From positions 1 through 30,917 of the forward strand of contig JBNGIQ010008662.1 of NCBI GenBank assembly GCA_049999765.1: a stretch of DNA of 30,917 nt, read 5' to 3'. The stretch comes from Phaeoceros laevis. Its lineage: Eukaryota > Anthocerotophyta > Anthocerotopsida > Notothyladales. Positions within the stretch are counted from its first letter, which is position 1. Each line of letters begins with the position of its first letter. Made by a program: the position numbers and the translations under genes. The notes under the pieces are model-generated. The model saw nothing but the letters and a program-made list of their open reading frames with translations, searched no databases and was not told the DNA's origin. Of the stretch, positions 9,645-20,700 are shown piece after piece.

Positions 9645-10870
9645 CTAGACACTGCGGAGAGGCTCCCAGGTAGCATCTTCAATCGGGTACCCACACCACA
9701 AGACCAAGAACTGAAGCTGCCTCGGGTGAATCCTGTGCTGTAGAATGCGGTCGACCTGGAACTCTGACTGCCCGTCCACTAGTTGGGGTGCTGGCCGGGG
9801 TGGAGGCACGCCTCTGTATGGACGGAGCAACGACACATGGAAAACGGGATGACAGCCAAAGTGAGATGGAAGATCAAGCTTGTAGGCGACTGCTCCGGTT
9901 ATGGACATGATACGAAAGGGTCCTATCCACCTGTCAGCCAGCTTCTTCCTACCCACATCCAGATTCAGAACGCTTCACAATCTGGGAAGAAGACAACTAG
10001 TCATACTTAGTAGATAAAAGTACCAAAGTGCCCGGTTCAAACATAATGTCCCATCGATGGTGATTTGCTTGCTGTTGTTGACGATTCTGTGCTTCAAAAG
10101 CATGACTCCGAGCCTGTTGCAGAATATTAGCGCATAGCTGCAAATAATCCTTGGCAGCTGGCACCCGCTCTGCTACTGCAATAGGGGCATTTAACAAGGT
10201 TCTAGGATGACAAAATGCATTCATGTAGAAGAGCGTCACCTTGGTGGATGAGTTAATTGCATTGTTATGGGCGAACTCCACCAAATAAAGGTACTCCGAC
10301 CAATCTGCTTGCCGAGTGTTGACAAGCATGTCCTCGGCCTCTTGATTAATGCGCTTGGTGCTGCCATCTGACTCGGGATGGTATGCTATAAACAATTGAA
10401 TTTTGGTGATGAGCCCAATGTACAGTGCTTCCCAAAAATTGGAGGTGAACCTAGTGTCCCTGTCACTAACAAGAGATATAGAAAGGCCACGTAACCTGTA
10501 TACATTTTTCAGGAAGAGGTCCGCTGCCTCCACTGCTGTACACCTCTCTGTCGTTGGAGCCATCTGAATCATGCGACTCAACTTATCAACAAACACTAAG
10601 ATAGCATCATAACCATGTGATACAGGCAAGCCCACAATGAAATCCAATGCGACTTGATCCCAAGGCTCCAACGGGACAGGAAGAGGTTGTAATAAACCTG
10701 TTGGACGCTGCCTTGCTAGCTTGGTTCGTTGGCAAGTATCACAGCCCAAAACCATGTCTCTGATGTCCCGTCGAAGGGTATTCCAATAGTAACGCCTCTC
10801 CATTAATTCTGTTGTCCTGTGCACTCCCTGGTGTCCTGCAGATGGCGTGTTATGGGCTTCCTAGAGACAG
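9645..10870 (-). pseudogene. Chromovirus integrase with C-terminal chromodomain
   Basis: The integrase zinc-binding domain spans the frame junction near 10870-10720, with paired His (AGHQGVH) then CDTCQRTK. The catalytic core shows ALDFIVGLP (first Asp), LVSDRDTRFTSNFW (second Asp) and AEDMLV with its Glu after HPESDGSTKRIN, the DD35E pattern. The GPY-like region ADRWIGPFRI and YKLDLPSHFGCHPVFHVSLL lie in the 9956-9645 frame. They are followed by the chromodomain FQVDRILQHRIHPRQLQFLV and WCGYPIEDATWEP. A frameshift separates the two frames around 9957-9996. The chromodomain keeps the aromatic and acidic residues typical of the fold. Confidence 0.88.
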
Positions 10871-11148
10871 GCGGATGTGAGGAAGATTTAGTATGAATAA
10901 CCTGTCCCCCCAGTATAGTAGACCATCTTCTTTCTGCTGCTAGTCCCTCTGGCCTGTCTGCAAGGCTTTGTAAGTCGTGTGAGCCTCGGAATCTATAGGT
11001 AAGGCTGCAAGTATTTTCTTCTGCCATTTAGGTTGTTCCCCTATGTTCATCTAAACAGCATCAAGCTCCACTCTTCTCAAGGCATCAGCGGCCTTGTTAT
11101 CATTTCCCTTCTTATACTTGACACAAAAATCATACTACTGGAAATACG

Positions 11149-12620
11149 CTAACCATCGTGCTTGCTTCCGAGACAAGAGGGGTTGAGTTGGAGGAATATC
11201 AATGGGTTGTGGTTGGTTTCAAGTGTAAACCTGGTTCCCTCCACGTAGCATCGCCACTGTTTCAAAGCCAATACTTGTGCTAACGTCTCCTTTTCGTGAA
11301 CTGCCCAATTGACTTCTGCTCTAAGCTTTCGACTTAAGTAGGCTACTGGTTGCAGCCCCTTGCTAGTATCTTGCTGTAGCACCGCACTTACTGCTCTGTC
11401 CGCCACGTCTCTTGCAATGACAAATGGGAAGTGCATATCAGGGTAAGCCAATACCGAGGTGCTGGTGAGTGCGTCCTTCAATAACTGAAAAGCATGTTCT
11501 TGCTCTGCCTGCTAGCACCATGGCTGCTTGTCGTTTAATAACATCGTTAACGGGGCAGCTTTGTGCGCAAACTGCTCAACAAACTTGAGATAATATGATG
11601 CAAGGCCTAAAGAAGATTGTAATTCTTTTAGGCACGTAGGCCTAGACCAAGCTTTCACAATAGCTACCTTGGCAAGATCCACCCTAATTCCATGCTTATC
11701 AACAAGGTGCCCCAAATACTCTATTGACGGGGTAAGAAACTCACATTTCGAGATCTGTGCATACAACTGACGTGCTCTGAGCTTGTCAAAAACTTGCCTC
11801 AACTTCTGCAAATGTTACTCTCTTGTACGGCTGTAAATTAGAACATCATCCAAGTATTATACCATGACATCATTCCCCAGGAGGTCTCCAAAAACATCGT
11901 TCATCAATGTTTGAAAGGTTGCCGGTGCATTTGTCATGCCAAAACTCATCACAAGCCATTCAAAATGGCCATACCTGGTATTAAATGCCGTTTTCTTGAT
12001 ATCCTCGAGTGCTATGCGGATTTGGTAGTACCCCGCTGCCAGGTCTAGCTTAGAGAAATAGCAGGCACCAGTAAGCTGCTCCAACAGCTCATCTATTTTA
12101 GGCAAAGGGTACCCATTCCGTTTTGTAATGCTATTAAGACCACGATAGTCAATACACATGTGCAATTTACCATTTTTCTTTTTACTAAATAGGATTGGGA
12201 CGCCATATGGAGACTTGAACGGTCGGATGTAGCCCTTCTAAAGGAGTTCCTCTGTTTGCCTTCGTGCTTCCGCTAGCTCGAATGGGGACATCTTGTATGC
12301 AGGCCTGTATGGCAGTTTGTGTGCTCCTGCAACCAATTCTATGTGATGGTCCACCTCACCATGAGGAGGTAAGCCAGGCGGCATGCCATCAACAAGAACG
12401 TCACTGTAGCTGTCAATCAATTGCTGTAGCTCGGGGTCTGAGGGCTTACTTGAAGGAGTGGCCTTTTGATGAATGAGAAATAACACTGCCTCAGTTTCCC
12501 GTTCTTTCAAGTCTTTGCGAAGTGTTTTTGCTGACACTTGTTGGATATTGGTCCGTGGCTTAGCACTCATCCTGCACAACTCTTCAGCCCTGACCACCAA
12601 CTGCTCGCGTCCAAATCTAA
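11149..12620 (-). pseudogene. Chromovirus reverse transcriptase and RNase H (broken)
   Basis: The RT begins near 12320 (PYRPAYKMSPFELAEARRQ) and continues with [20 protein letters not shown], the motif A block [13 protein letters not shown], and the motif B block [23 protein letters not shown] catalytic box follows at about 11853-11827, immediately after an in-frame TAA. The connection (CEFLTPSIEYLGH, LGLASYYLKFVEQF) follows from 11811. RNase H occupies 11481-11149 (VIARDVADRAVSAVL, EKETLAQVLALKQW); its TDH block is changed to TNH. Stops at about 12238, 11856, 11820 and 11512 make the pol region non-functional. Confidence 0.85.
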
Positions 12621-12629
12621 GGAGTAGTT

Positions 12630-13171
12630 TCCGAGTGCTCCAAGTGATTGCTGGATCATGTTGCTTTAGCCAGGGCATCTCCAGAATGATGTCATAATCC
12701 TTCCTCAAGTCAGTGATTGCAAAGGACATGCCAGGACACAAAGTGACCTATGCGAATGTTTACCCTTTTGTTAAGTGTATCTGGTGTTGCATCACGTGTC
12801 CCGTTAGCCATGTCCACAATTCCGCACTCCTGTCGGGTATCCACCTGCAGCTCTCGAGCCAAATCTCTGGACATGAAGTTGCTGCTAGCACCACAGTCTA
12901 TTAAAACTCTACATCTCTTTCCATTTATTTTGGCACGAATTTTAAACACGTCATATACCTGCATTTTGTTCAGTTTCTCTGCTGCATCTGTTGCGAGATG
13001 TTTGGGCCCCCAGTCCCCATCCCAACTATGACTGGGGGTCCCTGTTTCCCTGCCCTTCCGAAATCTTAGAAACTTCAAACGTTTTCTGCTCGCAGTTACA
13101 TACCTCGGCTGCATTGGCCTGTCGAGGCTGCCACTTTTGTTTGACTGCTTCCTCCTGCAGGGGTACCTCAT
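12630..13171 (-). pseudogene. Chromovirus aspartic protease (broken)
   Basis: A retropepsin-like domain is spread over two frames. CRVLIDCGASSNFMS holds the active-site Asp with Cys in place of the Ser/Thr of D-[ST]-G. DYDIILEMPWLKQHDP is the conserved C-terminal block, where Gly of the usual ILGMDWL is Glu. The frame shifts near 12715-12740. The domain would cleave the Gag-Pol polyprotein in an intact element. Confidence 0.75.
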
Positions 13172-14188
13172 CTAGGTCCTCGACCTCGTCCTGCCCCTGG
13201 CCTGGACACATGAGGGACTTTGTGCAACTAGACGCCCGGTACCCCCATTGGCCACAGTTGTAACAGCTTCCTGGAAACTCAATGGCACCTATTCCATAGG
13301 GGTTGCTCCACCCGCCTCTCCAGTTGGCTGTCTCCGTGGAGTCCATCCCGACCAGTTCCATGACTTGGGTACCGTACAGCAGGGCTTCTGTTCTCTCCGC
13401 AATCAAGATGGCTTCCTGCAAGGTTGCCGGATTTTTGATTTGTACCTCTCACTTGATGGCTTCCTTGAGGCCGTCCTTGTACTTGTCAACTTTCTCATCC
13501 TCCTTCATACCAGGAATGCTTAGTATGATGTCCAAAAATTCAAATGTGTAGGTGGCTACAGACCTCTATTGCACAGTTCTTTTCAGTTTTTCTCGAGCCA
13601 CCAATCTACTCCCAAGAGGCACAAATTGTGCTCTCACGCTTGCTAGAAACTCCTCCAAAGTATCGACTCGAGGCACCACGCCTTGCGCCACTTGAGCTTC
13701 TTGATGTATCCACCATGTCAGGGCCGAGCCCTTCATAAGCGTTGTGGCTAGCACCACCAGGCTTTCCACAGAAACAGCTCTTCGATGCATGTATACCCGC
13801 ACTTGGTGCATCCGCTGTTCAATCAATGCCGTCATATCGTTCCGGCACCTTGGCTGGCCTTCACCGATGCCGTACTTGCTTGGGCAGCCGCTACCACGGG
13901 GGCCACGACCTGTTGCACGGCGGCTTGCTGCGCCTCAACAGCATTCTGAGTCGCGGCCTGCTGCTCTGTGGCCGCCTGAGCCATGGCCGATTGCTGGGCA
14001 ACGGCCTGTTGCGCTGCCGCCGCCCGCAAATCGGCGGCTTCCTATTCTGCCCTGGTTACCTCTAGCTGCCGCTGCAGCAATTGCTCTAGCTCCAGAATTC
14101 TGGCCTCTCTCTTCTCCAATAGTCTCAACGCCTCGGCTATGTCCGCTGGTAGGGGGTTCTGCCCTGCCCCTTCTCCAAAATCTCCCAT
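13026..14188 (-). pseudogene. Chromovirus Gag (broken)
   Basis: The likely start is the ATG at 14188 (MGDFGEGAGQNPLP). An N-terminal heptad-rich helix follows (ALRLLEKREARILELEQLLQ), then an Ala/Gln-rich coil (about 14030-13840). The retrotransposon Gag core is at about 13835-13566 (ALTWWIHQEAQ, LEEFLASVRAQFVP). The 13421-13026 frame carries the nucleocapsid knuckle CYNCGQWGYRASSC, in which the expected His of C-x2-C-x4-H-x4-C is Tyr. In-frame stops at about 14043, 13566 and 13448 break it. The changed His suggests impaired RNA binding, unless it is just later decay. Confidence 0.78.
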
Positions 14189-15344
14189 CGTGCTCACCGC
14201 TGCAGTGTGATCGCCCCCTCCTTGCACCCTAGGAGCTCCTGAATATCTCGGATGCTGATCTCCGGGTACCGAGCCTCATCGACAGGTACGAAATACCGAC
14301 TTGCGCCCTCTCTTGCGATCCCTAGCAGTTTCTCAACCTCTGCGCAAGCCAAAAACCACACGACGTGTTGCGTGCGCCGCCACTTCACACCAACCCGGCA
14401 CACCACTTCCACTTCTCATTGTCAGGCTTTGGCAACGAATGCCGTTCAGCTGGATATGCCTGTATGCTAGAGGCGTAGCATGGTACATCACCTTCATGAT
14501 GCTGGTAAAGCCTCTTTGTCGCTCGCATTGTTTCCACTTACGTTTCATGAACAGTTTCTCTTTTTACGTTGCCGCTGTTCACTTATTAGCAACAGTCAGT
14601 TTCGCCCACACACTTGAGTGTGTGTGCGCTATGAGTAGTTTAGCCGGCTGCTGGACACAAAGAGGGCCACGTCATTCAGTTACGTTAGGGCCAGGCTGTG
14701 GCTGGATCCTGTAGTTAATGAGCCAGATTATGCGGCGTAGTTATGCTGGCGGCAACAGCCGTTCCAGAAAGAGAGTAGGCATTACTTAGGCCGAAGCTGC
14801 ACTTTTCCAAGCAGTCTTAGCAAGTTCCAACATCAAGCAAAAGTTGCGCGGGAGAGATCGCGGCTGTAATCCATTTTGGTACCATTGTTCAAGGATTCCG
14901 CATTGTTTTGAAGTGTGCTTGCTCGGGAATTTGACTGGACTCCCCACTGCCGTGGGTATTGACAGCCCTGGAAACGCATTCGCATGCACAGGGCACTCAC
15001 TTGCTAAGACTCTTCTTGTTACCAATCTTAGCTTGTCATTATTGGGAAGTTGTGGCAAAGGGTTTTGTAGGGAATGAGGGAATCGCTTGCCCTCGCATGC
15101 ACAGTAGTGCTGTAAATTGTTCACCAGCTATGTTGGAAGTTGCTGACTATTCGATGAATTCATTCAGAGAGCAGGTTTGCTGCCTTCATGGCTGGGAGGA
15201 GCGAAAGCGGTCATGATACAGCAGGATGCGGCGCATCTTACTGGTAACGGCCATCCACCAGGCGGGAGCCAGCCAGGGCACGTCCTACCGCGATTACGAA
15301 CGTTTTGGCACAAGGAACCGTGACACCTTCATCCTCGGAAGTGT
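14189..15344. other. Unassigned interval between two gypsy elements
   Basis: This region should contain the 5' LTR and leader of the minus-strand chromovirus and perhaps the 5' LTR of the plus-strand gypsy element. I found neither a primer-binding site nor a repeat copy. A 72-residue minus-strand frame at 14194-14412 and a 112-residue frame at 14786-15124 are open but match nothing I recognise. Confidence 0.35.
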
Positions 15345-15614
15345 CTACACGGTTCTCAGAAGTGCTAGACAGAGGAAAGCGGGATCCTGAAGATCTTCAA
15401 GATCCCGCTTTCCTCCTCTAGAGGAGTCAGTTGGCTCGGGTTCTGACCCTAGGTCCGACTCCACCGGAGAAGAATCACTCACCTCAGACTCGGAGCTAGA
15501 CTCCTCTGACGAAGGAGAAGAGCGTGAGCGGTTGGAAACCGGAGCCCAAGCGAGCATTCCCCAAGGAGGTGTTTTCTCACAGCAGACGGGACCGGTTTCG
15601 CCGGTAGGCATCAT
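15345..15614 (-). CDS. Small Ser/Asp/Glu-rich open frame, unknown
   Basis: An 89-residue frame starts at the ATG pair near 15614-15609. Its middle is strongly biased to Ser, Glu, Asp and Pro (for example SSPSSEESSSESEVSDSSP), which predicts a disordered acidic segment. Its 3' half runs through the 46-bp palindrome at 15371-15416. I do not recognise it. It could be an exon, a retroelement leader ORF or chance coding on a biased sequence. Confidence 0.25.
   Translation of the reverse strand: MMPTGETGPVCCEKTPPWGMLAWAPVSNRSRSSPSSEESSSESEVSDSSPVESDLGSEPEPTDSSRGGKRDLEDLQDPAFLCLALLRTV
15371..15416. repeat. 46-bp near-perfect palindrome
   Basis: The arms AGAGGAAAGCGGGATC and GATCCCGCTTTCCTCT flank the central palindrome TGAAGATCTTCA. 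Only one pair (15387 with 15400) is mismatched. It could form a cruciform or a perfect-looking RNA hairpin. It lies about 300 bp upstream of the Gag start of the methyltransferase-bearing gypsy element. Confidence 0.8.
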
Positions 15615-15712
15615 GGATGAGGGGGTATGTTAGTATTACCAGAATCGATCGTTTTTCTGGTAGGCCGGGTACAGTGACACTACGAGAGTTTCGTGCATGA
15701 TTCTTTTCGTTG

Positions 15713-17651
15713 ATGGTTGAATGGGAGGTCAAACTCCAACAACATTACAACCAAAGGTATGCTTTCCGCATGCTCGCCATGTATTTGACATATGAGGCAT
15801 ACACTCTCTATGAGGAACATCAGGTTGCTTTGTTAAGGGATCTTGTGCTACCTAATCCTGCTTATGCGGCTGCCATTGGGCAGGCCACTCAAGCAGCTCT
15901 ACAGGCAGCCATTGTAGCACATGCTGCCAGGCCCGCAACCACTCCAGCAACACCTACACCCACTAGTGTCACCTTGACCCCGGATGAGTTGCTAGCAGCC
16001 ACTCAAGGCATTTCGCCTACAGTGAGTACGCCAGTTGATTACGCCAGTTGATCCAGACCCAGTAGGTGCTTTCTTCACCATTTTGCAAACGGAATTTCCC
16101 ACCAAGAATACTGACAAAATCTGTGAGTTGAGGAATGTCACTTGGCAGAAAGGGGAGACCCTAAGGATGCTGTACACAAGGATTAACAGGTTGATACAGG
16201 ACACTGGAGGCATGGCACCTGATGCTGCCTCTCAGAAGTTTTTGAGAGCACATCAAACCAATGATACATTGTATCACAAGATCAAGGACCGGATGTTCCA
16301 TGACATTGGTAACACTTGTACCATGCAGGATGTCTATTTGGCAACGGAGAGGTATGAGATGGCTAGTGCTCACTTAAGCCCATGAGGAGGAGGCAAATCC
16401 CAAGTCTGCAAAGAAGGAAGCTGAGGCTGGAGGGTCTAAGGTATCTGGGAGAGGGTCTGGACTGGCCAAGGACCAGCATAACACCAAGACTACGCATGCT
16501 GCATTGGTGACAGGTGCTGGGTCCCCGGCTTTTGGGTGCAACTACTGCGCCAGTAGTGAGCACGCCTCACCGCAGTGTGCGTACCCTACTACCAGCTTGC
16601 ATTGTTCATTCTGCGATAAAGAGGGACATGCCGGAGCGGTTTGTTTTTCCAAACACCCGGAAAGGAGAAACATGCGGATGGTTAAGGAGTCGGAGGTCAC
16701 AGGAACACCAAGACGGCTTAGCCAACCACTCCTACAGCAAATGAGAAGGCTACAGAAAGAGCTACGGCCAAGGTGGCCAAACGGGCAAGACAGAAATCAA
16801 AAGCAGTGGAAGCAAACTTGGCGGAGGCAACCAAGGAGGTTGCGGTCACTGCGGAGCTGGAAGCACTAAAGGCCCAAGTCAAAACCTTGACAGTGAGCTT
16901 TGCAGCCAGGACGTCGGCAGATGGAGCGCCCTCACCTCAAAGGTATGGCCTACCGTATGATGCGTGCATGGTGCTGAATGAGGAGGAACCCGCGGACAGG
17001 GTTTCTAGGTGGCAGGAATACCGTTCGCAGCTCACGGATGAGGAGCACCAATGGGCAGTGCAGGCCGCCGGAAGGAGGCACGCAGCAAGTCGTGGAGGTG
17101 AAGCACCATCGCGGGCAGAGGGACCAACCACTAGGGCCAGGGGAGCCCGCGCGGTGATTCCGTTGTCATTTGAACCTATGAACGGGGAACATGAGGAAGA
17201 GGCATTGCTAAGCCCGACGCTGTCGGAGCTGAGGCAGGTCGGGACCGAGTCTCTATCCACCCCAGAGGAGGAGCGAAACCCGGTGCCAGGCGCTGGTGGC
17301 GACGGAGGCGAGATCGCACCCCCACCATCGTGGCTGGCAGAGGGCAAGAGCCCTACCACGCACTCGAATTTTGTGAGAAGTGCTGCCAATTCACGGGGCA
17401 ATTCCCCTGTGGTCGGGCTTAGGCAAGGGGAAGGATTAAGCGCGGCACTCCAGCCCGCGTAGATCCTCGAACGAGTCATGACCGCACACATCTTCTCATT
17501 CCAGGAGCTTGGATTCTCAGTCACACAGGTGATGCGAGCCCTACAGCAAGGAATCTGGGCACTTGAGGTGAATTCGGGAAAGGCACGAAGTGAACTGGAG
17601 GAGGCGGAGCCACCCTCACCACCGCTAGTCCTGATCAAGAAGGGTGGTCGG
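15713..17651 (+). pseudogene. Gag of the methyltransferase-bearing gypsy element (broken)
   Basis: The start is the ATG at 15713 (MVEWEVKLQQHYNQRYAF). A 13-bp tandem duplication (16027-16039 and 16040-16052) shifts the frame. The capsid-like part then continues (TILQTEFPTKNTDKI, WQKGETLRMLYTRINRLI). After further shifts come two canonical C-x2-C-x4-H-x4-C knuckles: CNYCASSEHASPQC (16537-16578) and CSFCDKEGHAGAVC (16603-16644). A Lys/Ala-rich helix and a long Gly/Glu/Pro-rich stretch follow to 17462. There an in-frame TAG occurs, after which the same frame stays open to the L1 insertion. That TAG could be a readthrough site or decay. The protein would package element RNA. Confidence 0.8.
17637..17651 (+). 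repeat. Target-site duplication, left copy
   Basis: AAGAAGGGTGGTCGG directly precedes the L1 5' end and is repeated exactly at 26050-26064 after the L1 A-tract. Fifteen bases is a normal length for L1 target-primed reverse transcription. The A residues at the right junction make the exact edge ambiguous by a base or two. Confidence 0.93.
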
Positions 17652-17757
17652 GGATCCTCAGGCGGCGTCAGAATCACTGGCCGGGTTTGCAAGATTCCCC
17701 GGCTTCCTTCCGGGAGCTGCATCATTGCAGGCTATTCCGCTTACCCCAGGCTTCCCT
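17652..17757 (+). promoter_or_regulatory. L1 5' leader
   Basis: This is the 106-bp interval between the target-site duplication and the first ATG of ORF1. A full-length L1 must carry an internal promoter in its 5' region. Here any such promoter would be very short or extend into ORF1. No specific element was recognised. Confidence 0.45.
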
Positions 17758-20700
17758 ATGGCTGTCAGACCGGAACCTCCTCAGGGCCTGCTTCCCTTTC
17801 TCAAGGACAAGCATGTGGCAGGAGTTTCAGGCGCAGTTGGTGCAAGTACATCTTTCGATTTTCATCCCGCTTTCACCTCCTTCCACCCCCCCTTCTTGCC
17901 TCCACAGCTCTCTGCCGCTAGCACAGGCTCTGGGGCAAACCCCTTTTCTTCCCGGCTGCCCTCACACGCGGAGTTTGAAGCTGCCCTCAACAAGGGGGCT
18001 GGTGGCAGGCCGTCAAGCTTCCCTAGCCCTCCCGGGCTCCTGCAAAGTCAGTCGGCACTTTGGGCACGGCAGCGGAGGCTCTTGAGTTTTGGCGGAGGCG
18101 ACCTCAGAAATCCTGGGCCTCAAGCATCGCCTTTCTGCCCGACTGGGCACCGGGATCCCTCTTTCAGGCTTCCCGAACCGGCAAGAGAGGCATGGCCTGC
18201 AGATGGTGCAAGCGGCGGAACTGAGGCGGATCTCCCAGGAGGAGTGTCGGGTATTGGGGCTAGCGTTGATGCGTTGGCTGGGCATGGCTCCAGGGACTCT
18301 GGAGAACCAGGGCAGAGCCACGGTGGGGACGGGCAGGACACGACTTCTTCCGTCAGCGAGATCACCAAAACTCTAGAAGTGGACAGGGACGTCCTCGCGG
18401 CCAGGATTGCAAAGGTGGCTAGTGTGGTGGTCTTGGGGAAGGCATTCGGCTGCCACGCTACAAAACATGAGGTCGAACAACTGGTTTTGACCCACTCCGG
18501 TCAGCGGCCAGAGGCCATCTCCTTCCCGTTTGCGAAGAACCCAGGCATCTTTCAGGCTCTTATGCCCAATGAGCAGGCAGCCACGAGGCTCCTGGCGGCG
18601 GTGGATGCTCAGGTCCGCAAAAAACCTGTCACCCTTCAACGCTGGGCTCCGTCCACTGTGGAATTAGGGGTGGTTCTGGACAATGTTTTTGTATGGGCTG
18701 TTCTTCCAGGGCTCCCAGCTCTGTACAACGAGCACCTTAGCGAGATTGGGGACCTCCTTGGCTTCTTCGTTTCAGCCAAGCACACTTCGAAGGAAGTTTT
18801 TGCTGGAGCAATCCCCACCCTCTGCGTCAGGATCTCTGCTGGTGCCCCTCTGGTTACAACTGTTCGGCTTCTCATTGACGTGGATGAGAAGGACAGCTGG
18901 TATGAGCAGAAGGTGGAGTACCTGGATATCGGTATGCAGTGTGCTACGTGTGGCAAGGCGGGTCACATGCACCTCCGCTGCGGAGGCCAGGATGGCACAG
19001 GAATCAGGCAGGCGACTGTGACAGGCTCGGTTCAGCAAGGGCAAACGAGTGCCACCCCCCCACAGCGGGCGGGCTCCTGGGCTAACACGGTGCGGGGTGG
19101 GACTGCCCCAGCAGGTAAACAAGGAGTGGAGCATGGTCCACAAGTGCAGGGACAGGCTCCCCAGGCTCGATTCTCTACGGATGCAAAGTGCTTCCAGAGT
19201 ATTTGGCCCGACCGTCCAATTCCCCCCAAGATGATTTTCAAGTTGGGGCTGGCCCTGCAGACATGGCACAAAGGCAAATACCTTTGGTGGCAACCCCTCA
19301 AGAAAACGACAACGTTCCAATTCCCTACGTGGGAAGTGGAAATGGACTTCCTACCTTCCCAGGACTTGGCAGGAATGGTGGAGTATTGTATGGCACAGCT
19401 GGACCGCATGTTTCGCTACGACAAGTTTCCACGAACGAGGAACCCTGTCAATCGCAAGGCGGTCTTGAAGAACATGGCAACTCAATGGATCCCGGTGAAC
19501 CTGGGACAGTATGGCACAGTAGTATCATTCACTGGGTATGTAACGGTCCACAGTCACGGCTTTCTTACCCCAGGCAATGCGGCATCTTGGATCCCGGCAG
19601 CTTCTGTCGAAGCAGAGTTGGGGCCACACCCCAGAGGACGGCTTTCGGTCTCGGCTACAGCAAAGGCCACTCTCTTGGCATTCAAAACCAACATAGCCCA
19701 GGACAAACAGATTGGCATGGGCAGGGATGACGTGCCCGACATCAACCCGCAGGATGGCCTCCCTCAGGACAATGCGGATCTTCAAGGTGGTTGGAAAAGA
19801 GATTCAGGCGCTGGTGGCCGCGCTGGGGGTGCGGCCTCAACCAGTATACCCTCTCCTAGGCCCAGCCCAACAGCATCAGGGCCGGGCGCATCCATTGCTA
19901 TTCCACCTGTCCCGGATGGTGCCGAGCAGGCTGCGGCCTCGTCCCCAACAGCAGGACTCTCCAGGCCCCAGATGGCGCCCCCAGGTGCGGTAGGCCACTC
20001 GTTGGCTCAAGGAACAGGATTGGCGCAGCTGCCTCCGCAAGCAGCTCAGGCCTTGGCTGGAACCCCGGCCCTCCCAAGTAAGAAGAATGTGGCTTCACCC
20101 GGGAACCCAGCCACGGTGCGGCGGGCAGCAGGTGGCGAAGCGGAGCGCAGTCCGCTGCCCATTGCTGTAGAGGGTGGTTCTCAGCGGACTCCACGGTGCC
20201 GCTCTATCTCTGCCGAGCCGGGGTCTGGGAGGGGCCCCTCTCCGCCTCGCCTCCCTGAGGAGTCGCCGGTCAGGAAACGGGTGCGGGACAAGGACCAAAC
20301 CGATCTCCGTCAGATGTTAAGGAAGATGGGTGCAATCGTGGAGAACCCGAGAAAGAAGAAGGCAGTTGGCGAGGCCAGGGTCCCGATAAGGGCCTCGGTG
20401 CTCCAGGAGAAGCCCAGCCACAATCCCAAGGAAGGAAAATCAGCCGCATTTTCCAGCTCGGAGGCTGCTCTGCTGGAAGCCAGTTTTGTTGCGGACACGG
20501 CGGAGGAGGAGATGGACGAGGCCGGAGCGAACTCCCTAGCTCTGGACGACCCCGGCCCCGCAGCGGGCAACAGCAAAGAGGGGGCTGTACGTCTCCGCAC
20601 TTTTCAGGCTGGGGCCCAAGCCCTGGGCACCCTCTTACAGAAGGCTGGCGGGACTGCTGCCAAACCAATCTGGCGGTATCCTTCAGTCCAGCTAGTTCTG

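Larger units (their letters stand above)
9645..14188 (-). mobile_element. Decayed Ty3/gypsy chromovirus
   Basis: A minus-strand LTR retrotransposon body has the order Gag, protease, reverse transcriptase, RNase H, integrase, chromodomain. That order and the C-terminal chromodomain define chromoviruses, a Ty3/gypsy group whose chromodomain is thought to steer integration to marked chromatin. The frame is broken by several stops and frameshifts, for example in Gag at 14043 and beside the RT YLDD motif at about 11856. No pair of long terminal repeats, primer-binding site or polypurine tract was identified. The 5' end may be lost or too diverged. Confidence 0.9.

Noticed and set aside
9346-15340. 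Long terminal repeats flanking the chromovirus
   Set aside because: I compared 9346-9644 with 14.2-15.3 kb by eye and found no shared block, and no tRNA primer-binding site next to Gag. A self-alignment would be needed to exclude diverged LTRs.
16937-17725. 262-residue minus-strand open frame
   Set aside because: It lies antisense to Gag and crosses the L1 junction. It is an antisense by-product of GC-rich coding sequence and could not have existed before the insertion.
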